Under the pieces are notes generated by a model. It did not search any database. It was given only the letters and a program-made list of their open reading frames with translations, and was not told the DNA's origin. The position numbers were made by a program, and so were the translations under genes. Below are positions 34,790 through 44,646 of a DNA stretch of 64,000 nucleotides, piece after piece. Source of the DNA: Acidobacteriota bacterium (GTDB lineage: Bacteria > Acidobacteriota > Terriglobia > Acidiferrales > UBA7541); NCBI GenBank assembly GCA_027307115.1, contig DAHUXN010000007.1:1-64000 (forward strand), in the 5' to 3' direction. Position 1 is the stretch's first letter. Every line of letters begins with the position of its first letter.

Positions 34790-36223
34790 ATGGAAAGCGG
34801 ATCGCCCACAAATTTTGCTGTCGAGAATGATGTCGGTGGCAACCCGATACTTGCGGGTACGCTCGATTCGCTGACCCTCGAAAAAGCCCAGACCTTTTCG
34901 CACGAAATCGCGCAAGAGGAGGCGCGAGATCGCTGGGATTGGCTTCTGAGCGGCGTCATCCTTGTCGGTTTTGCTTTGCTGGTCTATGAGGTCTACCATT
35001 ACGCCGCGTTTGACCCGCTCGTCGCCGCTGCTGAGGAACACCGTTGGATGCGCTTCATCGTGCGCCCCACCATGCTTTGGACAATCATGGGCACCGTTCT
35101 CCTCGGCTTTCGCACAATTTTTTGGCTGCGCTACCGTCCGTTCCCTCCGGCTTCATTTGAAGATGCGCCACCGATCACTGTAATCATTCCCGCCTACAAC
35201 GAAGGCCCCATGGTCATGAAGTCCATCGCCTCCGTTGCGCTTGCTCTCTACCCAAAAGAGCGCCTGGAAATCCTGGTGATTGACGACGGCAGCACCGACG
35301 ACACGTGGCGTTACATCAAACAGTCGGCGGCACAGTTCCCCGGAAGAATCACTCCCATCCGCTTCCCGAAGAATCGCGGCAAGAGGGACGCTCTCGCCGA
35401 AGGATTCGCCAAGGCCCGCGGCGAGATCGTTGTGACCATTGATTCCGACAGCGCCATTGATCCTCGCGCGCTTCTCGCCGTCGCGGGCCCGTTTCGCGAT
35501 CCTGAAATCGGAGCCGTCGCCGGAAAAGTCGCCGTGTATAACCGGCGCCGCGGAATTATCCCGCGCATGCTCCATGTCCGTTTCATCCTTTCATTCGACC
35601 TTCTGCGTGCCGTTGAATCGTCCTATCGCACCGTGTATTGCTGTCCCGGCGCGCTCACCGCTTACCGCACTTCCGTGGTTCGCAGCGTCCTTGAACGCTG
35701 GTCGACGCAAACTTTTTGGGGTGTCCCGTGCACCTATGGCGAAGATCGCGCGCTCACCAACTTCATCCTCGAAGCGGGCTTCCACACCGTTTACCAGCGC
35801 ACTGCGATAGTCCACACGGTTGCCCCGGAAACCTACGGGAAGCTCTGCAAAATGTTCCTGCGATGGGATCGCAGCTACATTCGCGAGGAGATTCGCTTCC
35901 AATCAATCGTGTGGAAACGTCCGCTCATCCCGCGCTGCATCGCGCTATGTGAGCGCTTGATTACGAATCTGCGCTATCCGGTGAATTACGCGATTCTGTT
36001 TCTTCTCATCTACCTCGCGTTTGGAAAACCGTTCATGATTCTCCGCTTGCTCACGGCCATCGGCATTATGTCTTTTTTCAATATGCTTTATTTCCTGCGC
36101 AGCGAACGTTCCATGGATTTTCTCTACGGCATTCTTTACGCCTATTTCGGTTTCTTCACCCTCTTCTGGATTTTTCCTTACGCCTTCTTCACCATTCGCG
36201 CCCGTTCCTGGCTCACCCGCTGA
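34790..36223 (+). CDS. Processive family 2 glycosyltransferase (NodC/hyaluronan-synthase-like)
   Basis: This 477-residue membrane glycosyltransferase of family GT2 resembles NodC, hyaluronan synthase and cellulose synthase. Motifs are VIIPAYNEG, VIDDGSTDDT with D165/D166, DSD at 218-220, the acceptor-base motif GEDRAL with E318-D319, and LRWDRSY near R358-W359, similar to the QxxRW motif for processive synthesis. Two hydrophobic segments precede the catalytic domain and four or more follow it. It should make a beta-linked polysaccharide and export it through the membrane. The ATG at 34790 is used because the open frame before it is antisense to the DUF2127 gene and looks non-coding; the ribosome site is weak. 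The sugar is unknown. Confidence 0.88.
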   Translation: MESGSPTNFAVENDVGGNPILAGTLDSLTLEKAQTFSHEIAQEEARDRWDWLLSGVILVGFALLVYEVYHYAAFDPLVAAAEEHRWMRFIVRPTMLWTIMGTVLLGFRTIFWLRYRPFPPASFEDAPPITVIIPAYNEGPMVMKSIASVALALYPKERLEILVIDDGSTDDTWRYIKQSAAQFPGRITPIRFPKNRGKRDALAEGFAKARGEIVVTIDSDSAIDPRALLAVAGPFRDPEIGAVAGKVAVYNRRRGIIPRMLHVRFILSFDLLRAVESSYRTVYCCPGALTAYRTSVVRSVLERWSTQTFWGVPCTYGEDRALTNFILEAGFHTVYQRTAIVHTVAPETYGKLCKMFLRWDRSYIREEIRFQSIVWKRPLIPRCIALCERLITNLRYPVNYAILFLLIYLAFGKPFMILRLLTAIGIMSFFNMLYFLRSERSMDFLYGILYAYFGFFTLFWIFPYAFFTIRARSWLTR

Positions 36224-36259
36224 CCGCGCAGCCACTCGATCAACTCCAATTTCTGATAT

Positions 36260-36340
36260 TTCTAATCGGTACAACAAATTATTAGAATTCACCGTAACTT
36301 ACACAAAACAAACAGGCGCGCTCTATTCTAATCGGTACAA
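36260..36340. repeat. Two direct 15-bp repeats 66 bp apart
   Basis: TTCTAATCGGTACAA occurs at 36260-36274 and 36326-36340, identical over 15 bases. They lie downstream of the glycosyltransferase in the gap before the MscS gene's 3' end. No protein gene is there. Their meaning is unknown: protein-binding sites, or traces of a small duplication. Confidence 0.75.
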
Positions 36341-36462
36341 GAAAGGCTCGCGTCGCACCACACAATATGCTGTTCCTAGTCGCGAAATTTCGGACGCACG
36401 TTCGAATTGCGCCGTGAATGTCGCGAGCGCTCACCGCGTGTCGGCGGACACGCGCCTTCGCC

Positions 36463-36486
36463 AAAAAAATTTCTCCAGCGGAGAAA
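36463..36486 (-). terminator. Intrinsic terminator of the MscS gene
   Basis: On the minus strand, directly after the MscS stop codon, TTTCTCC-GCT-GGAGAAA forms a 7-bp hairpin followed by seven T residues. This is a textbook rho-independent terminator, only 2 bases beyond the stop. Confidence 0.85.
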
Positions 36487-36488
36487 AC

Positions 36489-38348
36489 TCACTTCGTTTC
36501 GGGGACTGGCTGCGAAGAGAACTTCTCGGCGGCTTCTGGGATTTTCTTGCTGTGCAGAAGTTCAAGCACGGAGCGATAGAGGCGCGCGCTCAATTCGTGG
36601 CGCTCGTTGGCTCGCGTGATGTAGCGGATCGCCACGCTGACCCCCCCGTTCTTCGGCCGCAGATTCATCGCGGGCTCCGCCTTGAATGCGGTGGAACCGT
36701 GCGACAGCGTCACGCGTTCCCATTCCTTTTCGGCCACACGCGCGTTCGCGTCCGTTTCCTTGGCGACAATTGTTTTGATTTCGTCGGCGATCGGATACGG
36801 GTTTTGGTCCCAAGGAATCTCCACTTGCAACTCGTCCCACATCCACTGGCCCGACGTGGAAAAATTGAAATAGTGGCCTTCGATTGCGAAACTGTTCACG
36901 AACGTTACTTTGCGCCCGGTCGGATGGCCCGCGTCCGACCAGTCGCCCGTTTCGAGCAGCACCGTCCGCAACAAACCAACTTCGAGGACTTCGCCTCCCA
37001 CGCCGTTGATCTCCACCCAATCCCCGGGACGAATTCCATTGCTGCCCATCAGAACGAACCACCCGAAAAAGCCCACGATAAAATCCTTCAACGCCACGGT
37101 CAAGCCCGCGCCCGCCAGAGCCAAAGCTGTTGCGAACTGGCTGGGCACTCCGAAAATCACAAGCAGCACCACAATTATCCCAATCACGCGCGTCGAAACC
37201 ATGACCACGGAGCGCAAAGTCAGAAAACGCTTGCGGTCGGGAACATGCTTCAAAAAAAATCCGCTGACCAGCAGATCAGAGAGAGAAACGACAACCGCGA
37301 TCACCAAAATCCAGAAAACCGATTCGAGCAATTCGCGGAGGAACATGCGTTCGCGGCTGAAAACGAGGGCGCTCCATTTGCCGTAAATTCTGGCGAGCGT
37401 TTGCTCGTCTTCGATCCGCAGGTCCAATCCCGCCAGTATCCTTTGATCGTCGCTCAGTTTGTGAACCCGCGCCAGCTGAGCGGCAGCCGCGCCAGCGGCT
37501 GCAAATGTTGGCGGCGCCGCAGTCGCTGAGGAATTCCCCGGTTGTGCCGCCGGGCCGGGCGTTTGCTGCATTTGGATTTGTTTTTCGAGCGCGTCGTGCG
37601 ATTGCGCGAATGCGCTGGCGCGTTTCAGCGCTTCCTGGCGGCCAGACTCGATTTGCGGCCGCTTCGCGTTCAGCGATTTCCACGCGCGAAATTCCGCGAG
37701 CATATTGCGCGCGGTGGTTTGTTCAACCGACGCCGCATAGCTGTTGATCGCAAACGGCATGATTCCCTTGTCGAGATTTCCTACGGATTGTTCGTACTGC
37801 TGCAGCGCCTGCTGAATCTTGTTTCGCGGGTCTCCGCCAGCGCGAATGAAATCCTGATGCGCGTCTCCCAATTCGTCTTCGTCGAGGGATTCTTGCGCCT
37901 GCTCCAGCGTCAACTCCTGTTGCAGCGCGTCCCTTCTGCCCGCCGGGGCTTTTGCAACCAGCGCCGTGAGCCGTGTGAGGTTCGCTTTCTCCGCATCCAC
38001 CCGGGCCTGGCGCCGCTCGATGCGCGCTTCCAGCGCTTTTGCCTCGGGGCTCAGAACCGGGGTATGGCCACTGGCTTCGTGCAGCGCGGCATTGAATGCC
38101 ATGTCCACTTCATGGTCGGCGAGCTGCAGTGCCGCTCCCGCATATTGCTGTTCATCGGAAGTCACCGCTAGCTTGGCCAATTGTTGTGCGGTTTGAATGG
38201 GGCTCTCATCGACCGGCGTTCCCGCGGACGATTGTTTTGCGGCCAGTTTCGAAACGCCGTTCTTCCAGGAATTGGTCAGCACTAAGCCGATGGCGGCCAG
38301 AACCAGCAGCACCAATAAACCGGAGAGAACTAGACGTTGAATCTTCAT
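36489..38348 (-). CDS. Mechanosensitive ion channel, MscS family, with large N-terminal helical domain
   Basis: This 619-residue channel protein of the MscS family opens under membrane tension to release solutes during osmotic downshock. The N-terminal membrane segment (about residues 7-27) is followed by a long alpha-helical, probably periplasmic domain rich in Ala, Gln and charged residues (about 50-310). Further helices lie near 350-440. The pore helix with ALALAGAGLTVALKDFIVGF is the TM3 signature, followed by GIRPGDWVEINGVGGEVLEVGLLRT, the MscS beta domain. The C-terminus is Pro/Glu-rich. The ATG at 38348 is the natural start. The size puts it in the MscK/YbdG-like rather than the short MscS group. 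Confidence 0.93.
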   Translation of the reverse strand: MKIQRLVLSGLLVLLVLAAIGLVLTNSWKNGVSKLAAKQSSAGTPVDESPIQTAQQLAKLAVTSDEQQYAGAALQLADHEVDMAFNAALHEASGHTPVLSPEAKALEARIERRQARVDAEKANLTRLTALVAKAPAGRRDALQQELTLEQAQESLDEDELGDAHQDFIRAGGDPRNKIQQALQQYEQSVGNLDKGIMPFAINSYAASVEQTTARNMLAEFRAWKSLNAKRPQIESGRQEALKRASAFAQSHDALEKQIQMQQTPGPAAQPGNSSATAAPPTFAAAGAAAAQLARVHKLSDDQRILAGLDLRIEDEQTLARIYGKWSALVFSRERMFLRELLESVFWILVIAVVVSLSDLLVSGFFLKHVPDRKRFLTLRSVVMVSTRVIGIIVVLLVIFGVPSQFATALALAGAGLTVALKDFIVGFFGWFVLMGSNGIRPGDWVEINGVGGEVLEVGLLRTVLLETGDWSDAGHPTGRKVTFVNSFAIEGHYFNFSTSGQWMWDELQVEIPWDQNPYPIADEIKTIVAKETDANARVAEKEWERVTLSHGSTAFKAEPAMNLRPKNGGVSVAIRYITRANERHELSARLYRSVLELLHSKKIPEAAEKFSSQPVPETK

Positions 38349-38476
38349 GGAGTTTTAGATGCGCGCTACCTCATTCTAATATGCCCGCGCAGGCGAGTCA
38401 GCGGAAAATCAAGTCTCCTCATCGCGGGTTCATTTGCCGGGTTTTGCCAGGCAAGATTTCAGCAACACACGGAGAA

Positions 38477-39505
38477 CTACTTGCGCTTTCTTGCGGCGAC
38501 GCGACGCGAAATTCCTCGCGTCTTTGATGCCTTCGCGGAAAGGCACAGAGCCGCTGCGCCTGCGATTCCCGAATCCTCTCCGTAGCGCGCGCGAACCAGA
38601 GGAATCTCCTTGCAGCGCGAATTGATCGTCCACGCGGGAAGCTGCTCGCGAATGCTGCCAAACCATTCGGACATCAATTCTCCCATGCCGCCGCCAAAAA
38701 TAATTACATCGGGCTCCAACATGTCCACGATGTTGCCCAGCCAAATCGCCAGCAAATCGGCGGTCTGCTGCAAAATCGACGCCGCAAGTTTGTCACCCGC
38801 GCGCCACGCGGCACTCACCATTTCCGCCGTCGCTAATTCCGGATTCCCGCCCGCGAGCGCCAAAAGTTTTTCGCCGCCAGCGCCGTCGCTCCCCATCCTT
38901 TCTCGCGCGCGCGTAGCCACCGCGGGGCCAGCCGCGAGCGCTTCAATGCATCCCAGTTTTCCGCATGCGCATTTCGGCCCGTGAAAATCAATCGATATGT
39001 GCCCGCCTTCCGCCGCTGCCCCCGTGCGCCCATGATAAATCTGTCCTCCAAGAATAACGCCCGTGCCGATTCCCGTTCCCAGCGTTGCATAAAACACGGA
39101 CTCGTATCCGCGGCCCGCGCCCCAAATCACTTCGGCCAGCGCCGCAGCATTCGCGTCGTTGTCGACAAATGTCGGGAGACGATGCAACCGCTGAACTTTT
39201 GCCGCAAGCGGGAAATTATGCCAGCAGGGAAGATTCGGCGGATTGATGATGATTCCCTTTCGCGGATCGAGAGGACCAGGACTGCTGATGCCTATTGCTG
39301 CGACGGATGCGCGGCGTTTCGGCTCCCTTTCGAATGCCGCGGCAATGGCGCGCTCGACCGCATCCAATCCCTCCGCGCCGCTTCCGCGGCTCGACATGGG
39401 CACGCGCACTTTCGAAAAAATTTCTCCGCGCGCCGTTACCATTCCGGCGGCTACTTTTGTTCCGCCAATGTCGATCCCGAGATAAATAGGTTCCTTCGCC
39501 GGCAT
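38477..39505 (-). CDS. ROK family sugar kinase / regulator
   Basis: This 342-residue ROK-fold protein has an ATPase phosphate-1 motif GIDIGGTKVA at residues 10-19 and the zinc motif CACGKLGCIEAL (CxCGxxGCxE), plus FVDNDANAAALAE with the catalytic Asp. There is no N-terminal DNA-binding domain, so it is a kinase rather than a NagC-type repressor. Likely substrates are glucose, glucosamine, N-acetylglucosamine or N-acetylmannosamine. The presence of a GH2 exo-glucosaminidase-like gene 5 kb away makes amino sugars possible. The basic tail (TRGISRRVAARKRK) is unusual for the family. A 128-base gap separates it from mscS; both are on the minus strand. Confidence 0.9.
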   Translation of the reverse strand: MPAKEPIYLGIDIGGTKVAAGMVTARGEIFSKVRVPMSSRGSGAEGLDAVERAIAAAFEREPKRRASVAAIGISSPGPLDPRKGIIINPPNLPCWHNFPLAAKVQRLHRLPTFVDNDANAAALAEVIWGAGRGYESVFYATLGTGIGTGVILGGQIYHGRTGAAAEGGHISIDFHGPKCACGKLGCIEALAAGPAVATRARERMGSDGAGGEKLLALAGGNPELATAEMVSAAWRAGDKLAASILQQTADLLAIWLGNIVDMLEPDVIIFGGGMGELMSEWFGSIREQLPAWTINSRCKEIPLVRARYGEDSGIAGAAALCLSAKASKTRGISRRVAARKRK

Positions 39506-39697
39506 GATTCCTTCGCGACCTCCCGCGATAACATATCATAGCGCGAGCGGCCGCGACTGCGAGCATGCTTTCCCCCATGCACAGTTGATTTCTCGCAATT
39601 TCCTGGCCGGAAAACAATTCCACGGAACAACGAAGAGGCGGGAATACCCCACTAGCTTTCTCGAATGCAAAACCGGGTATCGATTCACATAAAAGTC

Positions 39698-39735
39698 TCA
39701 CGTCAGCCCGGCGGGAACCACCGGGCCGGACGTGA
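39698..39735 (-). terminator. Intrinsic terminator downstream of the Asp-box protein
   Basis: TCACGTC (39698-39704) pairs with GACGTGA (39729-39735). The inner CCCGG pairs with CCGGG around a 9-base loop, with a small bulge. On the minus strand the hairpin is followed by GACTTTTAT. It lies 22 bases after the stop of the 1072-residue protein gene. Confidence 0.6.
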
Positions 39736-39757
39736 GCTACAGAGTTCAGCCTGTATT

Positions 39758-42700
39758 TTACTTAACGGGCCTTACTTCAATGGGACTTCCCCCGAAGACC
39801 CCGGGCGCTCCCGCTGATTGCGCGGCTTTGTCATATTCGGCGATGTCCGTGCGCAGCGCTTCGTTGTACTGCTTGATCGTCGCGTCCGCTTTTGTAAACA
39901 GCTCCGTCATTTGCTGGCGCAACAATTCATTTGGCACTTCGCCATAGGCTCCGCCAACTTCAAAAACCAAACGATTCAACTGGCCGTGGAAGTCGGTGAG
40001 CTCGTGGATATCGTCCTCGGAGACTTCGTGCTGGACATTCGGATTGTAGATCGCGTCCTTAATTGCGTTGAGTTTTTTGCTTAGCTCGCGACCGCGGGCG
40101 ATAATCGGGCGATATTTAGCCTGCTCCTGTTGATCGTCGCTGCCTTGAACGGCTGAGCGGAACGCCTCCAGTTCTTTGTTAATGCCGTCGATGCGGTTGA
40201 TCACTTCGTTGATGGCGCTCATTTCGTTGCGAGCTCTCACTCCCGCTTCCGCTTCCGCGCGGAAGATGGCTGGGTCCACGTGAAGATTCGGATCGGGATC
40301 GACGGTGACATTCGTCGATTCGGTCTGGCCGTTTGCGGTAACTGACACTTTGTAAGTGCCGGGCGCGACGCGCGGCCCCCGATTCGCATTGAAGAACTCG
40401 TTCGGCGTTGGCATTTTCTCGTACCTGAGCGGTTCGGGCCCTTCGTATTGCATGGTCCAAACGAAACGGTTGATGCCTGCTTCACCCGGGCCGTAATCGG
40501 TGGCTACCGTATTGCCGCGTTCGTCGGTGATAACGATTTTCACGGGACGGTGATGTTCCATGCGCTGCTCCGGCGTGGGTTTGATTTCCGTCTTCAAGTA
40601 ATAATCAATCACCGCGCCAGTGGGTGCGTTAGGCGCCGTGTAACCACCGCCCTGCCCTTCATCGCTCCGCCACGTGTGGAATATAGTTCCTGATTCAGGC
40701 GTAAAAACATGGAAGGCGCTCGACTGAACCTCCGGTGTGAACTCTTCGAGCGGGCGAATGTCGTCGAGCACAAAGATCCCGCGGCCGTGTGTGGCGACAG
40801 TCAGATCGTGCTTGCCTTTTACGAACTGCACGTCGAACACCGGCACGGTGGGGAAATTGGATTTGAGCGGCTGCCAGTGATCGCCGCGATCGGATGAATA
40901 GAAGAGGCCAGTATCCGTTCCGGCGACAAGGAACCCGCGCTTGTTGGGATCTTCGCGCACGACGTGTGCCGGAGAATTATCCGGCAGACCGTCGGTGATT
41001 TTTTGCCACGTTGCGCCGTAATCCGAAGTTCGATAGACATAAACACCGCGATTATCGAGTTCGTGCGCGTCATAGGTGACGTACGCCGTACCCGCGTTAA
41101 ACGGCGACACACCTACTTGGTACACGCGCGCCCATTCCGGCGCTCCGGAAATATTGGGAGCGACGTTTTTCCATGATTTGCCGCCGTCGCGCGTCACCTG
41201 CACCAAGCCGTCGTCCGTGCCAACCCAGATTACTTTCGGGTCCGTGGGTGCCAGCGTGATGGTGAGAATCGTGTCGTAGGTTTCGGCGCCGCTGATGTCG
41301 TGCTGCACCGGCGCGCCGGCGATTTCCTGTTTGCTCTTATCGTTGCGCGTCAGATCGCCGCTGATGGGCGCCCACGTCTTGCCGCCATCCGTGGATTTAA
41401 AGACAACGTTGCCGCCGAGATAGACTTCGTTTGCATCGGTCGGTGAAACAGCAATTGGCGAAGTCCAGTTGAAGCGGTATTTCAAATCCGCGGGCTTCAC
41501 TTGCTCGACGCCTGGCAAATAGGGCTTGATTGACTGGCTCAAATGCGTCTTGAGGTCAAGGCGTTCGATCGAGCCGTCCTGCGAGTCGGTGTAAATAATG
41601 TCGGGATCGCTGGGAGCGATCACGGCGTATTCACCGTCGCCTCCGACGACCGTATACCATGCAGCATTGGAGACGCCTCTACGGCTCAAATCGGAAGAAG
41701 GTCCGCACCACGAGCTGTTGTCCTGCAAACCACCGCAAACAGAGTACGGTTGCCGGCTGCTTGCCGAGACCATGTAAAACTGCTCGATGGGCATGCCGTC
41801 GAGGAAACGCCACGTCTTGGCGCTGTCCGTTGAAAGATACGCGCCGCCGTCAGTACCCATGATCATGCGGCCGGGATTTTTCGGATCGATCCACAGAGTG
41901 TGATGATCGGAATGGACGCCGCGATCGGCAACAAATGCCGTCTTGCCGCCATCGGTCGACTCCATCATGTTGAACGACATGAAGTAGACTTTATTCTCAT
42001 CCTCCGGCGACACAACCAGCTTTGAAAAATAGAATGCGCGCACGTCGAGAGCATGGTTGTCGCTCACCGCGGTCCACGAATCGCCCATGTTGGTTGATTG
42101 CCACAACATTCCGTGCTTGGCGGCGATCAGCGCGTAAATGTGATTCGGATTTGAAGGTGCAATCGCGACCGCGCTGCGTCCCAGCGGGCCTTCCGGCATT
42201 CCCTTCGTCAGCTTCTTCCATGTGTCGCCGCCGTCGGTCGAGCGGTAAATCGCGCTATCGGGTCCGCCGTCCGTCAGCGTCCACGGATACCGGCGAAATT
42301 GCCACATGCACGCGAAGAGAACGTCAGAGTTCCCGGGCGCCATTTCGAGGTCCGACACGCCCGTGGAATCGTTGACGTAAAGAACTTTCTTCCAAGTCCT
42401 GCCGCCATCGGTGGTCTTGAAAACGCCGCGATCGGCATTGGGTCCCCACGCGTGGCCGAGAGCGCCGACGAAAACTGTGTTCGGATCATTCGGGTCGACG
42501 AGAATGTCCGTGATCTGTTGCGTGCCTGCAAGGCCCATGAATTTCCACGAATTCCCGGCATCGGCGGAAAAATAAACGCCGTCGCCGTCGATAAGGTCGT
42601 TACGAATGTTGCCCTCGCCGGTGCCAACCCACACGTAGTTGGGATTTGACGGGGCAACGGCAATCGCGCCAATTGACGCGGTGCCTTCGTGCTCGAAAAT

Positions 42701-42976
42701 CGCTTTCCACGTCAAACCGCCGTCGGCCGTTTTGAACACGCCGCCGCCACCCGCGCCCACGTAGTACACATTCGGTTCACCGGAAACTCCGGCGACGGCG
42801 GCAACGCGCCCTCCCGCCGCGGCGGGACCCAAGTCCCTGAATTTCAGATTGGCGAAAGCGTCGGGTGCTTTTTCATCGGTTGTTTTTTGTTCCTGCGCGC
42901 GCGCGTGCATCGCCGCGAAGGTCGAGAGAAGCAGCGCCGCGAGTCCGGCGCAAATAATGCGAGCCTTTGCCATCAT
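39758..42976 (-). CDS. Secreted Asp-box/BNR (VPS10-like) beta-propeller protein, often called glycosyl hydrolase
   Basis: This very large exported protein (1072 residues) starts with a signal peptide (about residues 1-27). It carries at least eight Asp-box (BNR) repeats such as TADGGLTWK, STDGGDTWKK and TTDGGRTWKK. Two seven-bladed propellers are likely, as in sortilin/VPS10-type and xyloglucanase-like folds; the motif S.DGG..W marks each blade. A C-terminal helical tail (about 950-1070) follows a beta domain with APGTYKVSVTANGQ. Databases often annotate relatives as glycosyl hydrolases, but I see no proven catalytic pair, so the enzyme call is uncertain. GGAG lies 4 bases before the first of two adjacent ATGs (42976 and 42973). 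Confidence 0.85.
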   Translation of the reverse strand: MMAKARIICAGLAALLLSTFAAMHARAQEQKTTDEKAPDAFANLKFRDLGPAAAGGRVAAVAGVSGEPNVYYVGAGGGGVFKTADGGLTWKAIFEHEGTASIGAIAVAPSNPNYVWVGTGEGNIRNDLIDGDGVYFSADAGNSWKFMGLAGTQQITDILVDPNDPNTVFVGALGHAWGPNADRGVFKTTDGGRTWKKVLYVNDSTGVSDLEMAPGNSDVLFACMWQFRRYPWTLTDGGPDSAIYRSTDGGDTWKKLTKGMPEGPLGRSAVAIAPSNPNHIYALIAAKHGMLWQSTNMGDSWTAVSDNHALDVRAFYFSKLVVSPEDENKVYFMSFNMMESTDGGKTAFVADRGVHSDHHTLWIDPKNPGRMIMGTDGGAYLSTDSAKTWRFLDGMPIEQFYMVSASSRQPYSVCGGLQDNSSWCGPSSDLSRRGVSNAAWYTVVGGDGEYAVIAPSDPDIIYTDSQDGSIERLDLKTHLSQSIKPYLPGVEQVKPADLKYRFNWTSPIAVSPTDANEVYLGGNVVFKSTDGGKTWAPISGDLTRNDKSKQEIAGAPVQHDISGAETYDTILTITLAPTDPKVIWVGTDDGLVQVTRDGGKSWKNVAPNISGAPEWARVYQVGVSPFNAGTAYVTYDAHELDNRGVYVYRTSDYGATWQKITDGLPDNSPAHVVREDPNKRGFLVAGTDTGLFYSSDRGDHWQPLKSNFPTVPVFDVQFVKGKHDLTVATHGRGIFVLDDIRPLEEFTPEVQSSAFHVFTPESGTIFHTWRSDEGQGGGYTAPNAPTGAVIDYYLKTEIKPTPEQRMEHHRPVKIVITDERGNTVATDYGPGEAGINRFVWTMQYEGPEPLRYEKMPTPNEFFNANRGPRVAPGTYKVSVTANGQTESTNVTVDPDPNLHVDPAIFRAEAEAGVRARNEMSAINEVINRIDGINKELEAFRSAVQGSDDQQEQAKYRPIIARGRELSKKLNAIKDAIYNPNVQHEVSEDDIHELTDFHGQLNRLVFEVGGAYGEVPNELLRQQMTELFTKADATIKQYNEALRTDIAEYDKAAQSAGAPGVFGGSPIEVRPVK

Positions 42977-43198
42977 TTATCTCCTTTAACAAATAAAAAT
43001 TGATTGTGGTTCAAAAGTGAACTGCTGCGGTCGATAAAAATCGCAAATGAAAATCATAGTCGAAATATACGCTCGATTCGCGAACGGAATTATACGCAAA
43101 ACGCAAACGACCGCGCAAAGTTCCGGTTGGCAATATACGGGACGTATCGCGAGGGCTGAGGGTTCCGATTTTTTTGAGAGAAAGGTAAAACACTCCAG

Positions 43199-43228
43199 GT
43201 CCCGTCAACTAGGTCTCGTCAACGGGAC
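43199..43228 (-). terminator. Weak hairpin at the APC permease stop
   Basis: GTCCCGT (43199-43205) and ACGGGAC (43222-43228) can pair over 7 bp around the stop codon of the APC gene. A TGTTTTA stretch follows about 8 bases later on the minus strand. The hairpin overlaps the stop and the T run is distant, so termination is doubtful. Confidence 0.3.
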
Positions 43229-44570
43229 AATCGAATTGCACGAGTTTGCGCTGGAATCCTTTCGTCTTTATTGCGCCGTAGATAATTCCCGCCGCCATCC
43301 AAATTGCGCCCGCGACTCTCGCCTGCCAGCCAAGATGCAGCCAGATGAAAAAACAAATCAAGAAGCCAAGCACCGGCGGGGCCAGATTCGTCCAGAACTT
43401 TTTTTCCTCGCGAACGTAGTAGCGCACGAACGCTGCCGCGTTCACGCCCATGAAGGCGAGGAGCGCGCCGAAATTGAGCATTTCAGCGCCGAGCGTGTAG
43501 CTGATCGTGAAGGCGCCCGCAAGCGCAAGCCCGCCGATGAGCAACACGTTATTGCGCGGAACATGATTCTTCGCCTCAATCGCGCCAAAAAACGAGCGCG
43601 GGAGCGCATTGCTGCGTCCCATGCCATAAAGAAGGCGCGCTGCACCGAGCTGCGAGCTCATGCCCGAGCCGATATTTGCGACGAGCAACGTCAAATTCAC
43701 AAGACCGAAAAGAAAAATGCCGCCCACGCGGCCTGAGATGTGCACGAACGCTGTGTCCACATCAGGAAAAGGTTGCGAAGCGGGCCACACGAGCTGCGCC
43801 AAATAAACTTCGATGGACGCGAGCACTCCCGTTACAACGCACACCAACACTGTGGCGAGCAAAACATTGCGGCGGGGATTTTTGACTTCCTCTGAAAGTG
43901 TGGAAATGCCGTCGAAACCGATGTATGTGAGCACCGCGATCGAGGTGCCGCGAAAAAGCGCCGAGGAGGAGAACGTCCGGGGATCGTAAAACGGATGCGT
44001 AAAGAAACCGGGGCCAAAAGACGGAAGGTGATAAATGTAGCGGAGCGCCTCAACGACAAAAATTACAATGACGATTCCCATGCCCGCCGCGAGAAACGCG
44101 TTGATTCGCGCCGAGGTTTCGACTCCGCGAAGATTCAACCAGGTGAAAAGCAGCGCAAAGAAAATCGCCCATAGGAAATAAGGCATCTGCGGGAAAAAGT
44201 TCTGCGCCGCCTTGCTGCACCAGATGGTGCAGATCAGCGGATTCAAAATGTAATCCATCGCCATGCTCCATCCAGTGATGTAACCCAATGCGGGATGAAG
44301 CTCGCGGCCGACGTAGGTGAAGGCCGAGCCGGCGCTGGGATAAACGCGCGCCATGCGTCCATAGCTGATCGCGGTGAACAGCATTGCGACCATCGCGATC
44401 AGCATCGCCGTCACGACGTGGCCGCGCGCCGCGTTGCTGACCACACCGAATGACGGCATCGGCGCCACAGGTTGAATGATGATGATGCCGTAGAGAATCA
44501 AGTCCCACAGGCCCAGCGTACGGCGAAGTCCGACGCCGCGTCCGGAAGATTGTGATGGCTCGCCGGGCAT
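43209..44570 (-). CDS. APC family amino acid permease
   Basis: This 453-residue transporter has about twelve hydrophobic helices and belongs to the amino acid-polyamine-organocation (APC) family. The start of the first helix region, LGLWDLILYGIIIIQPVAPMPSFG, with the unwound Gly-rich site, and the TM6-like FRGTSIAVLTYIGFDGISTLSEEVKNPRRN are characteristic; they are cited by key residues. Relatives import amino acids or polyamines using a cation gradient. The ATG at 44570 follows a 136-base gap after the GH2 stop on the same strand. The gap contains a tandem 27-bp repeat. Substrate not determinable. Confidence 0.9.
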   Translation of the reverse strand: MPGEPSQSSGRGVGLRRTLGLWDLILYGIIIIQPVAPMPSFGVVSNAARGHVVTAMLIAMVAMLFTAISYGRMARVYPSAGSAFTYVGRELHPALGYITGWSMAMDYILNPLICTIWCSKAAQNFFPQMPYFLWAIFFALLFTWLNLRGVETSARINAFLAAGMGIVIVIFVVEALRYIYHLPSFGPGFFTHPFYDPRTFSSSALFRGTSIAVLTYIGFDGISTLSEEVKNPRRNVLLATVLVCVVTGVLASIEVYLAQLVWPASQPFPDVDTAFVHISGRVGGIFLFGLVNLTLLVANIGSGMSSQLGAARLLYGMGRSNALPRSFFGAIEAKNHVPRNNVLLIGGLALAGAFTISYTLGAEMLNFGALLAFMGVNAAAFVRYYVREEKKFWTNLAPPVLGFLICFFIWLHLGWQARVAGAIWMAAGIIYGAIKTKGFQRKLVQFDCPVDET

Positions 44571-44646
44571 TAGTTATCAGGTCTTGCGCGTTTGAGATGG
44601 GAATAATCGCAGTGCAGCCGAAGCGGCGGAGAGAAAACCTGAGCAC

